Assembly (NCBI GenBank): GCA_948144175.1
Contig: CANXME010001433.1
Span: 310,001 to 374,000 of the forward strand
Direction of reading: 5' to 3'
DNA length: 64,000 bases
Source: Closterium sp. NIES-65
Lineage: Eukaryota > Streptophyta > Zygnematophyceae > Desmidiales > Closteriaceae
The notes below the pieces were generated by a model that was not told where the DNA came from, did no database searches, and saw only the letters and a program-made list of their open reading frames with translations. A program made the position numbers and the translations under genes. Position 1 is the first letter of the stretch. Every line of letters starts with the position of its first letter. Positions 52,276 to 62,738 of the stretch are shown here, piece by piece.

Positions 52276-54287
52276 CTACAACCATACAACGTTAGAGATC
52301 ATTATAGTCGTGATGCTTCTGCCTTTTGCAGTCACAGCCAGAGACTGGGGCATGTCGTCGTAACTTTTGGTGGCAACCACCTCTGCATCCTCACTCGCAG
52401 ACGTCCGCTGCACCTCCACCACATACGGGCGCGACCCGTCCATCAGCCCAAAAAACTCAAATTTGAATGTGATACTGTAGTCATCGCCATCCTGGTTCAC
52501 TATGTAGATAGAGATGAAGTTCTTATCGGGGTTGAAGAACGACGCAACACAGTGGTGACAGCCATTGGTCGTCTCGATTCTCAGCGGCATGCTCCCTCTC
52601 GGCGACGCCCGAGCCATCTGCTTCATCATGTGAAACTTTTTCGAGAATGTAATTTCCAGCGGCACAATTGCAGGATCGGACACATTGTTGTGCGTTATTG
52701 TAAACAGCCCCCACTTGGCAGAGTTGGGGTTATTCGGGAGGTATGGGTTGATCGCCTGCCAGTAAATCCATGCTGAGGCGCCCATGATGTTGATTGCTTG
52801 GATCGCCAATCGCATCATGAACAACCCCACATCGGTGTCCTCCCCTCCCGCCCACATCGGCCCAATCTCCGACACCCACACCTCCTTCCCCACATTGATC
52901 CCCATCCGCGCTAATCCAACGTACAGCTTCTCTATGAACTCCCTGGTATCCGTGGTGGTGGGTGGTGGCGGGACATATCCATGCACCGAAATCCTTTTCA
53001 GACCGGATAGTAACTGCCCGGAAAATAGATTCGCGTTTCGCATCGTGAACCCGACGAAGCTGTCGAACCCCGCGACGCGCGTTGAAAGCTTCTTCCGTTG
53101 CAGCGCACCCGCCACGGCTGTGCAAAGCCTATCCAGCTCAGCAGCAATGTAACTGCAACCCTCGTGCCGCCCCCCCTGCGACCACCACCCCTCCAGGGGC
53201 TCATTCGCCGGATTCATCGTGCTGAACGTCACGTTCCACATGTGGCGAAAATGGGCCGCTAAAGTGGCTAGATACTCCACAAACGCGCCGTACATATCCG
53301 GTCGGAGATTCGATTTGCCGCCCACATTCCCCGACGTATCCCCACTGATGGTCATCCACCAAGGGGCTGAATAAGCGATTGACTCCACCTCATCTACACC
53401 TCTCTGCATCGCTCCTTTCAAAACCTTCCGCTGTTGCCAGTCTGCCGCCCAGACGTACGGGGCGGCCTTGCTCGGCTTGTAGCCGGGGAGGTTGGCCTGG
53501 TGCATGGTGTCTTTGGTGAGCTGCGGGCTGTTGGTGGCGTTGAAGCTGGCGCCCAGCAGATAGCGCGCGAGGTTGAACCCGATTCCCGTGGACAGCGAGA
53601 AGAGCAGGTCCAGCAGCATGGTGAGCTGATTGGCAGGCAGCTTGCCAATGTAGTTGGCGAACCTGGCGTGAAGAAGGGGGGCAGGGTGAGGTTGGGGAGG
53701 TGGGGAAGATAGGGGACGGGGGAAGGGGTAAGAATGGGGGAGGAGGGGAAGGGAGAGATTGTGTGGGTGGGAGAGGAGAGGGGGCGCGGAGGGTGGGTGG
53801 GAAGGCACGCATCAAGCGACGAACAAGGCCCTGGGAGGGCGCAACGGGCAGGTCAAGGAGGAGGTAAGGAAGTGGGGAGGGGGAGAGGAGCGGAAGAGGG
53901 GAGCGGTGTGGGAAGGGGGTAAGGCCGCAAGAGCAAGGGCCGAGTTTGTGGCGTTGGAGAGGGTGAGCAGTTGAGATGGACGGGAGGCAGCTGGCCTGAA
54001 TAACTGGTGAACGAGGGGTCTGAAGGGATGAGAGAGGAAGAAGGGCAGCGAAGAGGGTTGAAAGTGGCGCCTATTCTATCTGTGCCATGCGACCCGTTGC
54101 ACTCTCAATCGCACACTGACACTCCCATGCACTCAAATTCCCATGCACTAACAGCCCCATGCACTAACAACCCCATGCACTAACAACCCCATGCTCTCAT
54201 GCCGCCAGCAAAAGCGTGGCACCAATGTTTGTAAATATTGCTCTCTGCCACTCACCACGCCAACGACGTGCCCCAGCCTCTCCACGT
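52276..54287 (-). CDS. GH30 endo-beta-1,6-galactanase-like glycoside hydrolase (two 3' exons)
   Basis: The last exon is 53662-52276 (acceptor ...CGCCAG|GTTCGCC). The exon before it is 54287-54256 (32 nt, donor GTGAGT). The codon split TG|G restores the GH30 signature with GWGTSLAW on one side and FANYIGK on the other. The (beta/alpha)8 domain shows 'YSAPWWMTISGDTSG', acid/base Glu in NPANEP (codon 53202-53200) and nucleophile Glu in WVSEIGP (codon 52869-52867), then a C-terminal beta domain up to the stop. About 460 residues are encoded by the last exon. The family cleaves beta-1,6-galactan side chains, as on arabinogalactan proteins, or related wall glycans. The 5' exon(s) with a secretion signal are not certain. 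Confidence 0.85.
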
Positions 54288-54833
54288 CTACCCACTGAGA
54301 TCCGGACTGATGGTGATGCTGGCTGGGCTTGGCAGACGGAGAGGGGGGGGAAGGGGGAAGGGGAGGGGAGGGGAGAGAGAGTGGAGGGAAGGTGTATTCA
54401 GATTAGCAGATGATTTCACGGCTGATAGTGTTGCTGCCGGGCATGGAGGGGCACAGAAGCGAGAGAGGGGGAAGGGAGGGGCAGCGGGGGAGGGAGGGGG
54501 GAGTAAGGTAAGGGCACAGATTCGCCCGGAACGGGATGGTGATGTAGGAAAGAGGGGGAATGGGAAGTGAGGGAAGAGGGCAGCAGAGGTGGATTGGTGA
54601 TCATTCCACATGCCAGTGCACACTTGCTGCCACACCACATTTCTCGTATCACACCTGCTGTCACTCATTCCATGGTGAGGGATCGCAAATTAGCGTCTTG
54701 ATGCAGTGGGAGTGTGCATCGCACTGCCATATCCTTCTCAACCCATCTCAACCCATATCAGCTCAACACCCTCCCATCACCCCACATCACCGCCCATCAC
54801 CCCCCATCATCGTCCATCACCGGCAGTCACCAT

Positions 54834-55625
54834 GCAAGCCCTACCAGCGGAGCGACACACGATGATCACTTCATTCGGCAGGGTGAGGGTTGACGCCGCC
54901 GCCGGCTCAGCTCTTCCCGGCCCCTTTGGTCCTCCTGCGCCCCCCGTTTCCCCCGCGCCTCCCGCGCCTTCCGCACTGTCCGCCGCTCCATCCACCGGCG
55001 CCCACACGGTGCTGGCGCCCACCTTGTTCCGCGCCACATCCAGCAGATCGCGCGGTGTTGCTGTCTCAGGTGGCGGCGGCGCACTCGACTCGTCCCCGCC
55101 GCCACCACCGTTGTCTGCGGGAGTTTCGTGTGCGGAGTGCAGCGAGAGGTGGTTGAAGCAGGCGAGGTCAAGGAGGGCGGGCGGAAGGAGCTGCGGCAGC
55201 ACCGACTGCAGCGCGCACGAGTCCAGCTCTACCTCGCGCGGCGGCGGCGGCGCTGGTGGCGGCGGAGGCGGAGAAGGGTCATCGAGGAAAGCACTCGTCG
55301 CGACGCTTGCGGCGGCGCTCGGTTGCTGCTGTGCGACGAGCAGGCGATGCGGGGGGTGCGTCGCGTGCGAATGTTCTAGGTGCGACAAGTCGCCCGAGTC
55401 GCCGCTGAGATTGTGTAAGTTGTGAAGGTCGAGAGACGGGTGTAGCAGCATCGAGGTGCCATTAAGGAAGACGGACGAGCCTTGGGGTGATGATGACGAT
55501 GCCGGCAGGTGAAGGGGGGAAAGAAAGGATGGTATGGACGACGCGGGGGTGGCGAGGGCGGCGGAGGCGACGGAGGAGCGGTTGCGGTCGGCGTGGGCGG
55601 CGTGAGAGAGGTCGACGGCGGATAA
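54834..55625 (-). CDS. Possible upstream exon of the GH30 gene or a separate gene; unknown
   Basis: An open minus-strand frame follows a good acceptor (pyrimidine tract then CTAG at 55626) and encodes 'GSSVFLNGTSMLLHPSLDL', a Pro/Ala-rich part, 'DLACFNHLSLHS', 'DLLDVARNKVGASTVWAPV' and a Gly/Ala-rich end, running out near 54834. It is GC-rich with biased codons like neighbouring genes, and its orientation and spacing fit an N-terminal exon of GH30. I find no family match, and the donor is not clear. Confidence 0.3.
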
Positions 55626-58368
55626 CTAGGAGAGGAGCAGCAAGCACGCGGATACCGCAGAGAGGTGCGTGGCTGGGGCGATGGGGAACCGCGCATGTGA
55701 GTCGCGCCGATGTGACTGGCGTGGCGGAAGGGAGTGAAGGGGAAAGATGTGAGACGGAGCCATGTGCGCAGCGCTCACTGTCGTCTGTCCCCGCTGTCAA
55801 ATCGTCGAGGCAACGATTGAAAACGCACGTTTACAACTGTAAGGTTACTGATCACCGTGGGTCGCAGCGCGTTCGCCTAATTAAAAGCCAACATGCGTCG
55901 AGGAGCACCACTGTATGCCGACGTTAAAATGTCAGTGATCACCGTGGGTCATGCCGTGCGTTCGCCGTCCATTGCGCATTTGACGATTGCCTACTAATTT
56001 GAAGGCGACAATTGCGTCTGTCGCAACCTCTAGTTATGAGTTTCACAACTCGCGGAATTATCGTCGTCAGAAGCGCGCGGCTCAACTTCTAGGGAATGTT
56101 ATCATCAGCGCAAGACGCGGGGAGGCTCTGCACGATGCCGCCAGCTCAGGATGAGCTGAAGCACGACCGCGCCATCGCTGGCTGAACTCATGTCGGCATA
56201 CGTGGCGCAATCGGTGTAATACCTTATCCTCCGACGCGACACTAACAACGGCCGAAGGACAGGTGAAGCAGATAATGCAAATTACAGATTCGCGAGCACG
56301 TGAACTGGACTGATGCGATAGGGGAACAATCTGTTGTGAATGGCATGCTCTTCACGTGCCACGCTACTGTACCACTCCAACCCCTTCCCCTCAAAACACC
56401 CTCGACACATTTTCCTAAGAACCCATCCAAACCACCTACAAAGCCTATTTCAACCACTGAAGTTACAAACTTCCTTTTCCAACTCATCCTCTCCAACTCA
56501 AGCCTATCAACCACCTCTTTAAATACTCCTAACCACCATAGCCATTCCTAATCCAACTCATCTAAGACTTCAACCAAAATTCCTATTCACCTCCAAGCCC
56601 CACCATAAGGCACATTCCATGTGCTTTCCCTTCCTACTCATCAAATATTACCCAAGTCATCTACTTCTTCCAATTATTCTCCTCCCATGTGCCTCCAAGC
56701 ACATGCCTCCATTTCCTAGTCATCAACATCCACATGCCTCTAATTCATTCCTCCCTTCCTTCCTTTCCCAAGTCATCGAAGTCACCAACTCATCTTTCAA
56801 GGATTCATGATTACCACATCACCTCCTCTTCCAAGACACCAAAGTTTTCCTATCCTCTCCATTCATTCCTTCACAAGTCACCCAAGTTCTCTTCCAACAC
56901 TGCAAGGCCTACATTTCCAACTCAACAAGTGCTCAACCACCACCTCATGCTCTACTACTAGTCAACTCCAACAAGCATCTCTACAATTTCTCAAGAAGGT
57001 TCTTCAATGACAACAATGCCTCTCAAGCTTCTTCATCAAGCTCCTCTCCAAGCTCATTCCAAGCTTCTCCTTCAAGCTCCTCTTCAACTACAAAGGCTCC
57101 TCACTAGCAACCAAGTTTCTATGTCTCCAAAGTTGATACTCTCATGCTACTCTCTTCCAAGGCTACCATTGATGGTTACTTTCTCTATGCATGCCCATGT
57201 ATCCTTCATGGATCTATAAGGCTTGTACTATACTCTCTTTAATATACGTTTATACTCATAAGGCTCTCTCTCTCACATAGTCTACAAAGTAGTTATCAAG
57301 TGAAGAGTAGTCTACCTCATACTCCTTAAGAGTATAAGGAAGCTACAAGCTCAAGGGAGGATCATCATCCAGCCCAAGGCTTGAAGTCACTCCCAAGTAA
57401 ACCATACAAGTTCAAGTTCTTCTTTCAAGTTTCATCTACAGCTATCCCTAGTAAGATTCACTCAAGTAAGTGTTTATCACCGATCTTATTCTCTCAACGA
57501 GCTCACACTCTTCTTCTCTTCTAAGTTCTTATCTCGTCAAGCATTTCATCTTACACAAGTTTCTCTTTATAGTCACGAGTTCTAAGCATCATCTTCTCTT
57601 CCATCAAGCTCATCTACATATGCTACAGTTCCACTGTTCACTCTTGTCTTGTTCTAGTGTGCAATCATACTCTTTTGTCTTTATCGCAATTCTCTACACA
57701 ATCTTGTCCGTGCCGTGATAGAATCACCCTCTGGTCTGGGCTTGACCCGCGTCGCGTCTTCCCCTCAACTTGGCTCGGCCAAAAGGCAGTGATTGCAATT
57801 GGCGGCTGAGCCGCCAAGTGGCGACATCGTTCATGAATCGCGACGTGATTGGCTCCGCCCCGCACAGATTAGGATTGGAAACTAGCGGACATTTCTGAGG
57901 TGAGGTTCATTCCCACCCACCACGCTTCTGTACTGTAAGTGCCGCTACAAAAACTGTAATATGGAAGTTTAAATCAGGCTCTTATGAGTACAATATAGGG
58001 AACGTACGAAGATTGCACTATCAAAGCAAAACAGTACATTGAGCGAAGGCATGAGCAATTGCTAAATTGCGAACTAGTGTGGTGATGGTAACGAGCGAAG
58101 TGTGGGGTGTGCGACGAACCTGGCGCTGGGGCTGGGAATTATCGAGGCGGATGACCGGAGCGCGAGATACCAATTGAACTGCGAGGTGGGGTCGCGATGT
58201 GAACAATGGCGGGAACAGTGGTCGGGGCGAGTGTCGCAAGGTGGTGTTGCGATCAGAAGTTTATCGCTCTCAGGATCACCTCGGGAAGGTTCGCACACTT
58301 CTAGTCTAGTGGTGGTGGGCCCTGACCTCAATTACAGAGTAAATGTAAATGCTTATGATGATAAAAAT
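55626..58368. other. Non-coding region with a G-poor stretch
   Basis: No supported gene. About 56345-57650 is striking for its lack of G on the plus strand (C, A and T dominate), giving Ser/Pro/Thr/His-rich chance frames. A perfect 9-bp inverted repeat (TTGGCGGCT-G-AGCCGCCAA) lies at 57799-57817. The rest looks like ordinary intergenic DNA. Confidence 0.5.
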
Positions 58369-58498
58369 TGTGAAGAATTGAGGAATGAAGAGGAGGGGTT
58401 GCACTAGCAGCAGTTGGCATACATATAGGAAACCCTAATTGGGTTGTACTCGCTATGGAGTACCCCACTGCAGGCTAGACAATTATAACATTCTGACA
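58369..58498 (-). repeat. Left (3') alpha-type LTR of unit F
   Basis: About 130 bp; minus strand TGTCAGAATGTTATAATTG to ...TTCTTCACA. It is clearly diverged from the LTR at 59631-59757. The outer edge is uncertain by two bases. Confidence 0.8.
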
Positions 58499-59090
58499 CA
58501 CCCCCATAGCCAAAGTGGGGTGTAATCAGCACAATGAGCAAGCAGGCATAGAGAAGGAGTTCACTATAGTGAGCAAAGCTAGAGTTAATCACAGCGGGCA
58601 AGTGAGGAGGAGGAGGAACTGTGGAGGGAGAGAAGATGGGAGGCAACGACTGAAGCTGCAAAGGCACGGGCACAGGAGCGGCTGACTCAGTGGCTACCGA
58701 AGTAAGGGCAACGGACTACTGGAGTAAATGGCTCCGCGGCTATAGACGAGCGGCAGGAGCAACGGACCCACTGGCGACTGGTGCAACAGGCTCACTGGCT
58801 ACCGAAGCAAGGGTGACGGACTACAGGCGCTGCAGACGACACGACAGCTACCTTCACACAACCTCCTCCAGCTGCCCCACACCCTCGACACACCCCCCCT
58901 GCTCAAACCCTAGTTCCACTCCCACAGCACCCCCCTTTCACACACCCCTTGCTGCACCCTAGGTTCACTCACACCCCACCCCCTAGCACCACTCCATCGA
59001 CTCCCACACACCCACCCCCCTCAGCGGCAGCTGCAGTAGTGGGAGACCGAGGAGGAGGAGGAGCACGGGAGACCACACACCCGCCACCCC

Positions 59091-59615
59091 CTACTCGCCA
59101 CCCCCAAACCCTAAAACAGGGCAAGGCGGGATGGCGGGTAGGGAGGTTACGGGGGGGGGGGGGGGGGGGGGGGGGAGGGGGGGGGGTTGACGCGCGGCCT
59201 CCGAGGGCGCCAAAACAGGCGGCAGAAGGGGCGGCGTGGAAAGGGCAGCAAGGTCAGGGAAGAGGTACGGTAGCATGAGGCGGCTCAGTGCAGCAGTGGC
59301 AGGGGAGGAGTAGCGCGCAACTACAGCGTCGTACAAGGTCTGAGCACTCTTGTACTGGCTAAAGTGCGCACGCTCAGAGGTAGGCAGGTGGCGATGCACA
59401 GGAAGACGTGCAGTAGCATCGCGTGTGGCCCACTGTGAGCGAACAGTGGCGTCGGCATCAGCAGCAGGGGCAGGAGAGGCACCAGAAGTGAGGACAAAGA
59501 GGGAGAGACCGTCTGCCCTATCGCACTGTAGGAAAAGCTGCAGGTCATCTACCCAGACGTCAAAGTCAATGGCCCGACCCTCAGCGTAAAAAGCGAGGGC
59601 ACTAGGGGTAGCCAT
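59091..59615 (-). pseudogene. Truncated Copia-alpha gag in unit F
   Basis: It starts MATPSALAFYAEGRAIDF and follows copy D gag for about 125 residues ('VWVDDLQLFLQCDRADG', 'YKSAQTLYDAVVARYSSP', 'RLMLPYLFPDLA'). It then runs out into Pro-rich low-complexity sequence created by the G run at 59150-59187. The second half of the capsid domain is missing. Confidence 0.85.
59150..59187. repeat. Long G homopolymer
   Basis: A run of about 25 G, then A, then about 10 G on the plus strand. It is prone to G-quadruplex formation, slippage and sequencing error; its length should not be trusted. Confidence 0.9.
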
Positions 59616-59630
59616 GACAGCAGTAGACTA

Positions 59631-59757
59631 TGAGAAGAAACGAGAATGAATGAACTATGAATGAACTGAGTACAAGTACTAACCCTAATTGGGTTGTACC
59701 CCTTATGGGCTACCCCACTATAGCCTACACAATAAGCACAAGCTATATGTTCTGACA
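59631..59757 (-). repeat. Shared alpha-type LTR between unit F and fragment G
   Basis: 127 bp; minus strand TGTCAGAACATATAGCTTG to ...TTCTTCTCA, very close to copy D LTRs. Gag of F starts 15 nt beyond its inner end, and the 3' flank CACCCCCATAGGC of fragment G touches its other end. Confidence 0.88.
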
Positions 59758-60531
59758 CACCCCCATAGGCAAAGTGGGGGAGAACAAGGGGTCACAAGAC
59801 CAGTCAAGCAAAGCAAAGCAAAGCAAGCTCAAGGTGGATCACAAAGTCACCACACATTCTGAGCACCAGTTCAAAGCCACAAGGCCAGTTCACATGCAGG
59901 AGTATATATATATATAGGACTAGACAAGCAAGAGCAGGTGTATATATATGCAACAGTACAAGCAAGGTCAAGAGGTGAGCAAGTGAGGCAAGACAGGCAC
60001 AAGACCCAGCTGCGTGCAGAAGCGCTGATGATCACAAGACACAAGTGCCTTGGTGAAGACATCAGCAGTGTTGGCCTCAGAGGCCACGTACGCAAGCCGC
60101 AACTGACCACGCCGCTGTAGCTCACGAGCAAGGAAGTAGCGAAGAGCAATATGCTTTGTTCGGTGCTCCAGTCTCTGCTCTCGACACAAGGCCAGCATGG
60201 CCTTGTTGTCTACGTACAGAACAGGAGGAGAACGAGGCGACTCTCCAAGGTCGGTCAGCACGTAGGTGAGCCAGCCAAGCTCCTGTGCAGCCATGGCGCC
60301 GGCGTAGATCTCAGCCTCACAACTGGAGCCGAGAATAGAAGACGAGCGAGTAGCCTGCCACGAAACAGAGCCGGAACCAAGGCTGAAGGTGTAACCCTGT
60401 GACGACCGCTGCGTAGCCTGGTCCTTAGCCCAAGAAGCGTCCGCGTGCCCAGTGAGGACCACTGGACTCCGCCCTCCAAGCACTAGCCCCATGCCCGACG
60501 TACTGCACAAGTAGCGCAACACCCTCTGCAC
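59758..60531 (-). pseudogene. Copia-alpha fragment G: RNase H and 3' end
   Basis: The last 187 codons of Pol (60531-59968) are open: 'RVLRYLCSTSGMGLVLGG', 'TGHADASWAKDQATQRSSQG', 'SSCEAEIYAGAMAAQE', 'EHRTKHIALRYFLA', 'NTADVFTKAL'. The 3' untranslated end and the shared LTR follow. At about 60531 it breaks off and is joined to copy H in the opposite orientation. Confidence 0.9.
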
Positions 60532-60755
60532 GCCAGCGGGGTGGGGGTTCTGGTCCGTGCACCTAGGTCCTGCGCACCGGCGACCGTGCGGGTGAGCAGT
60601 GTGGGGGTGCGCACCCCACCCAGCGCTGCTTTGGCCGCCTGACGGACGCGTGGCGTCACCAGTTCCCGGAGGCCACAGAGATCCCTCGCTGGGGCGAGCT
60701 GTCTAGGGCGGGAGTTGCCATCTATGATCTTGATTTTGATGCTATTCTTTCTGCC

Positions 60756-62738
60756 ATGTATGCTGTGTCTATTTGTGATGAGGGTGACTGTTACCGGTGT
60801 TTCCCGCCTGATCCGGGCATTGAGACTGCTGCTCTAGGTACTGGTGAGGCGGCTGCCCTAGGTGCTTGCGACGCTGCTGCTCTAGGTGCTAGTGCGTCTT
60901 CGCACTCAGGTACTGGTGAGTCTGCGCTCTCAGGTACTACGTCGTCTTCGGCCTCCCTCGCCTTCACCCTTGACTCTGGGGCTTCTCGCTCCTTCTTTCG
61001 GGACTGCACCACACTCACGCCGCTCAGTCGGCCGGTTGCAGTGTCTCTCGCTGACCCCTCTGGGGGTCCTGTCCTGTCTCACTTCTCCACAGTCCTCCCG
61101 TGTCCGGCGGCTCCCTCTGGCACCCTGTCTGGTCTCTACCTCCCCTCGTTCTCTACGAACCTGGTGAGTGGTGCTGACCTACAGGATGGGGGAGTACACC
61201 AGTTCAGTCCTGCGCGTCAGCGGGTGACGCACTGCACAGAGGCTAGCACAGGCCGACACCTGGCTACGTTTACCCGTCAGCCAAGGTCGAGCCTGTACAC
61301 TCTGACCACTGCGTCTCCTCCAGTTGTTGAGTCTGGTAGGGTCGCTGCGTCGGGTCAGGTGTTTGCTGCAGCGTCCAGGTCTGGTCCTGAGTCTGCCCCC
61401 TGTTCGTGTCGTCGCCTGTCTCACGAGACTCTCCTCTGGCACCACCGCCTTGGTCACCCCTCTCTGCTTCGGCTCAGAGGCATGGCCTCCCGTCTTCTTG
61501 TTTTTGGTCTCCCCCGGTCCCTCCCTCCCCTTCCTCAGGGCCCTGGCCCTACCTGTGTCCCCTGTGTCGAGGGGCGCCAGCGGGCTGCACCTCACTCCTC
61601 CCAGTTTCCTCCGACAGAGGCCCCGTTGCAGACGCTTCACATGGACGTGTGGGGCCCAGCCCGCGTCCGTGGACAGGGTCACGAGCGCTACTTCCTGCTC
61701 GTTGTTGACGACTACTCGCGTTACACCGCAGTCTTCCCCTTGCGCAGCAAGGGTGATGTCACTGAGGTGCTGATCGACTGGATCCGCGCAGCTCGTCTCC
61801 AGCTCAGGCAGAGCTTTGGCTCGGACTTTCCTGTTCTGCGTCTGCACTCGGACAGAGGCGGAGAGTTTTCTTCTGGCCTTCTGAGAGCCTACTGTCGCGC
61901 ACGAGGAATCCGTCAGACCTTCACGCTTCCGGACTCCCCGCAGCAAAATGGGATTGCTGAGCGCCGCATTGGCATGGTCATGGACGTCGCTCGTACGTCT
62001 ATGATGCATGCGGCTGCTCCCCAATTTCTGTGGCCGTTTGCGGTGAGGTACGCGGCGCATCAGCTCAACCTACACCCCAGGGTCTCCAGGCCGGAGACCT
62101 CCCCAGCCTTGCTGTGGACCGGGAAGGTTGGCGATGCGTCGGCGTTCCGGGTCTGGGGATCTCCGGCGTTTGTCCGCGACTTGTCTGCGGACAAGCTGTC
62201 CCCTCGTGCTGCTCCTTGCGTCTTCCTGGGGTTCCCCCCTGACGCGCCTGGGTGGGTGTTCTACCACCCTACCTCTCGCCGTGTTCTGTCCTCCCAGGGC
62301 GTCACTTTTGACGAGTCGGTCCCCTACTACCGCCTCTTCCCCTACCGCACTCAGTCCCTCCCCCCGCCGCCGCTCTTCCTTGTATCAGGTCCCCCTCCGG
62401 TAGACCCCCTCCCCCCTCAGGGTCCGTCCCCTTCAGGTGTGTCCCAGGTAGACGCAGTCGAGCCTGTCGAGGTCACTAGTGTCTCTGGTGCTGCTGAGGG
62501 TGCTGAGCCTGGGGGTGCTGACACTGGGGGTGCTGAGCCTGGGGGTGCTGAGCATGGGGGTGTTGAGACTGGGGGTGCTGAGCCTGGGGGTACTGAGCCT
62601 GGGGGTGCTGCGCCTAGGGGTGCTGAGCCTAGGGGTGCTGAGCCTTGGGGTGCTGAGCCTGGGTGTGCTGAGCCTGGGGGTGCTGAGCTTGGAGGTGCTC
62701 CACCTGGAGGTGTCTGCGGGAGCCACTCTCTCCACTAA
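60756..62738 (+). CDS. Copia-alpha H protease-integrase
   Basis: A 660-residue open frame continuing from the gag tail ('EQCGGAHPTQRCFGRLTDAW' lies just upstream at about 60594-60650; a stop is present there near 60565). Protease has the normal active site (TLDSGASRSFF). Pre-integrase HHCC region is 'HETLLWHHRLGHPS' plus 'CVPCVEGR'. The integrase D, D, E are in LHMDVWGP, LHSDRGGEF and NGIAERR. The C-terminal linker has 'GGAEPGG' repeats (about 62480-62700). The frame is lost at about 62712-62718 by one base and stops at 62738. Confidence 0.9.
   Translation: MYAVSICDEGDCYRCFPPDPGIETAALGTGEAAALGACDAAALGASASSHSGTGESALSGTTSSSASLAFTLDSGASRSFFRDCTTLTPLSRPVAVSLADPSGGPVLSHFSTVLPCPAAPSGTLSGLYLPSFSTNLVSGADLQDGGVHQFSPARQRVTHCTEASTGRHLATFTRQPRSSLYTLTTASPPVVESGRVAASGQVFAAASRSGPESAPCSCRRLSHETLLWHHRLGHPSLLRLRGMASRLLVFGLPRSLPPLPQGPGPTCVPCVEGRQRAAPHSSQFPPTEAPLQTLHMDVWGPARVRGQGHERYFLLVVDDYSRYTAVFPLRSKGDVTEVLIDWIRAARLQLRQSFGSDFPVLRLHSDRGGEFSSGLLRAYCRARGIRQTFTLPDSPQQNGIAERRIGMVMDVARTSMMHAAAPQFLWPFAVRYAAHQLNLHPRVSRPETSPALLWTGKVGDASAFRVWGSPAFVRDLSADKLSPRAAPCVFLGFPPDAPGWVFYHPTSRRVLSSQGVTFDESVPYYRLFPYRTQSLPPPPLFLVSGPPPVDPLPPQGPSPSGVSQVDAVEPVEVTSVSGAAEGAEPGGADTGGAEPGGAEHGGVETGGAEPGGTEPGGAAPRGAEPRGAEPWGAEPGCAEPGGAELGGAPPGGVCGSHSLH

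Larger units (their letters stand above)
58369..59757 (-). mobile_element. Gag-only LTR unit F derived from Copia-alpha
   Basis: Two alpha-type LTRs (58369-58498 and 59631-59757) flank about 1.1 kb whose only coding part is a truncated gag. A 3'-end purine region (CACCCCCATAGCCAAAGTGGGG on the plus strand, in pieces) follows the left LTR. No primer-binding site follows the right LTR: the gag ATG is only 15 nt away, so the long leader has been deleted. The right LTR is shared with fragment G, whose 3'-end sequence lies directly to its right, so the structure is an LTR-sharing array formed by recombination rather than a normal insertion. Confidence 0.75.

Noticed and set aside
55487-55927. Plus-strand Arg/Gly-rich frame near the GH30 5' end
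   Set aside because: Composition follows GC-rich sequence on the opposite strand; no motif or splice support.
56300-57718. Series of short plus-strand frames in the G-poor tract
   Set aside because: Ser/Thr/Pro/His-rich because the DNA lacks G; no conserved motif and no consistent splice sites.
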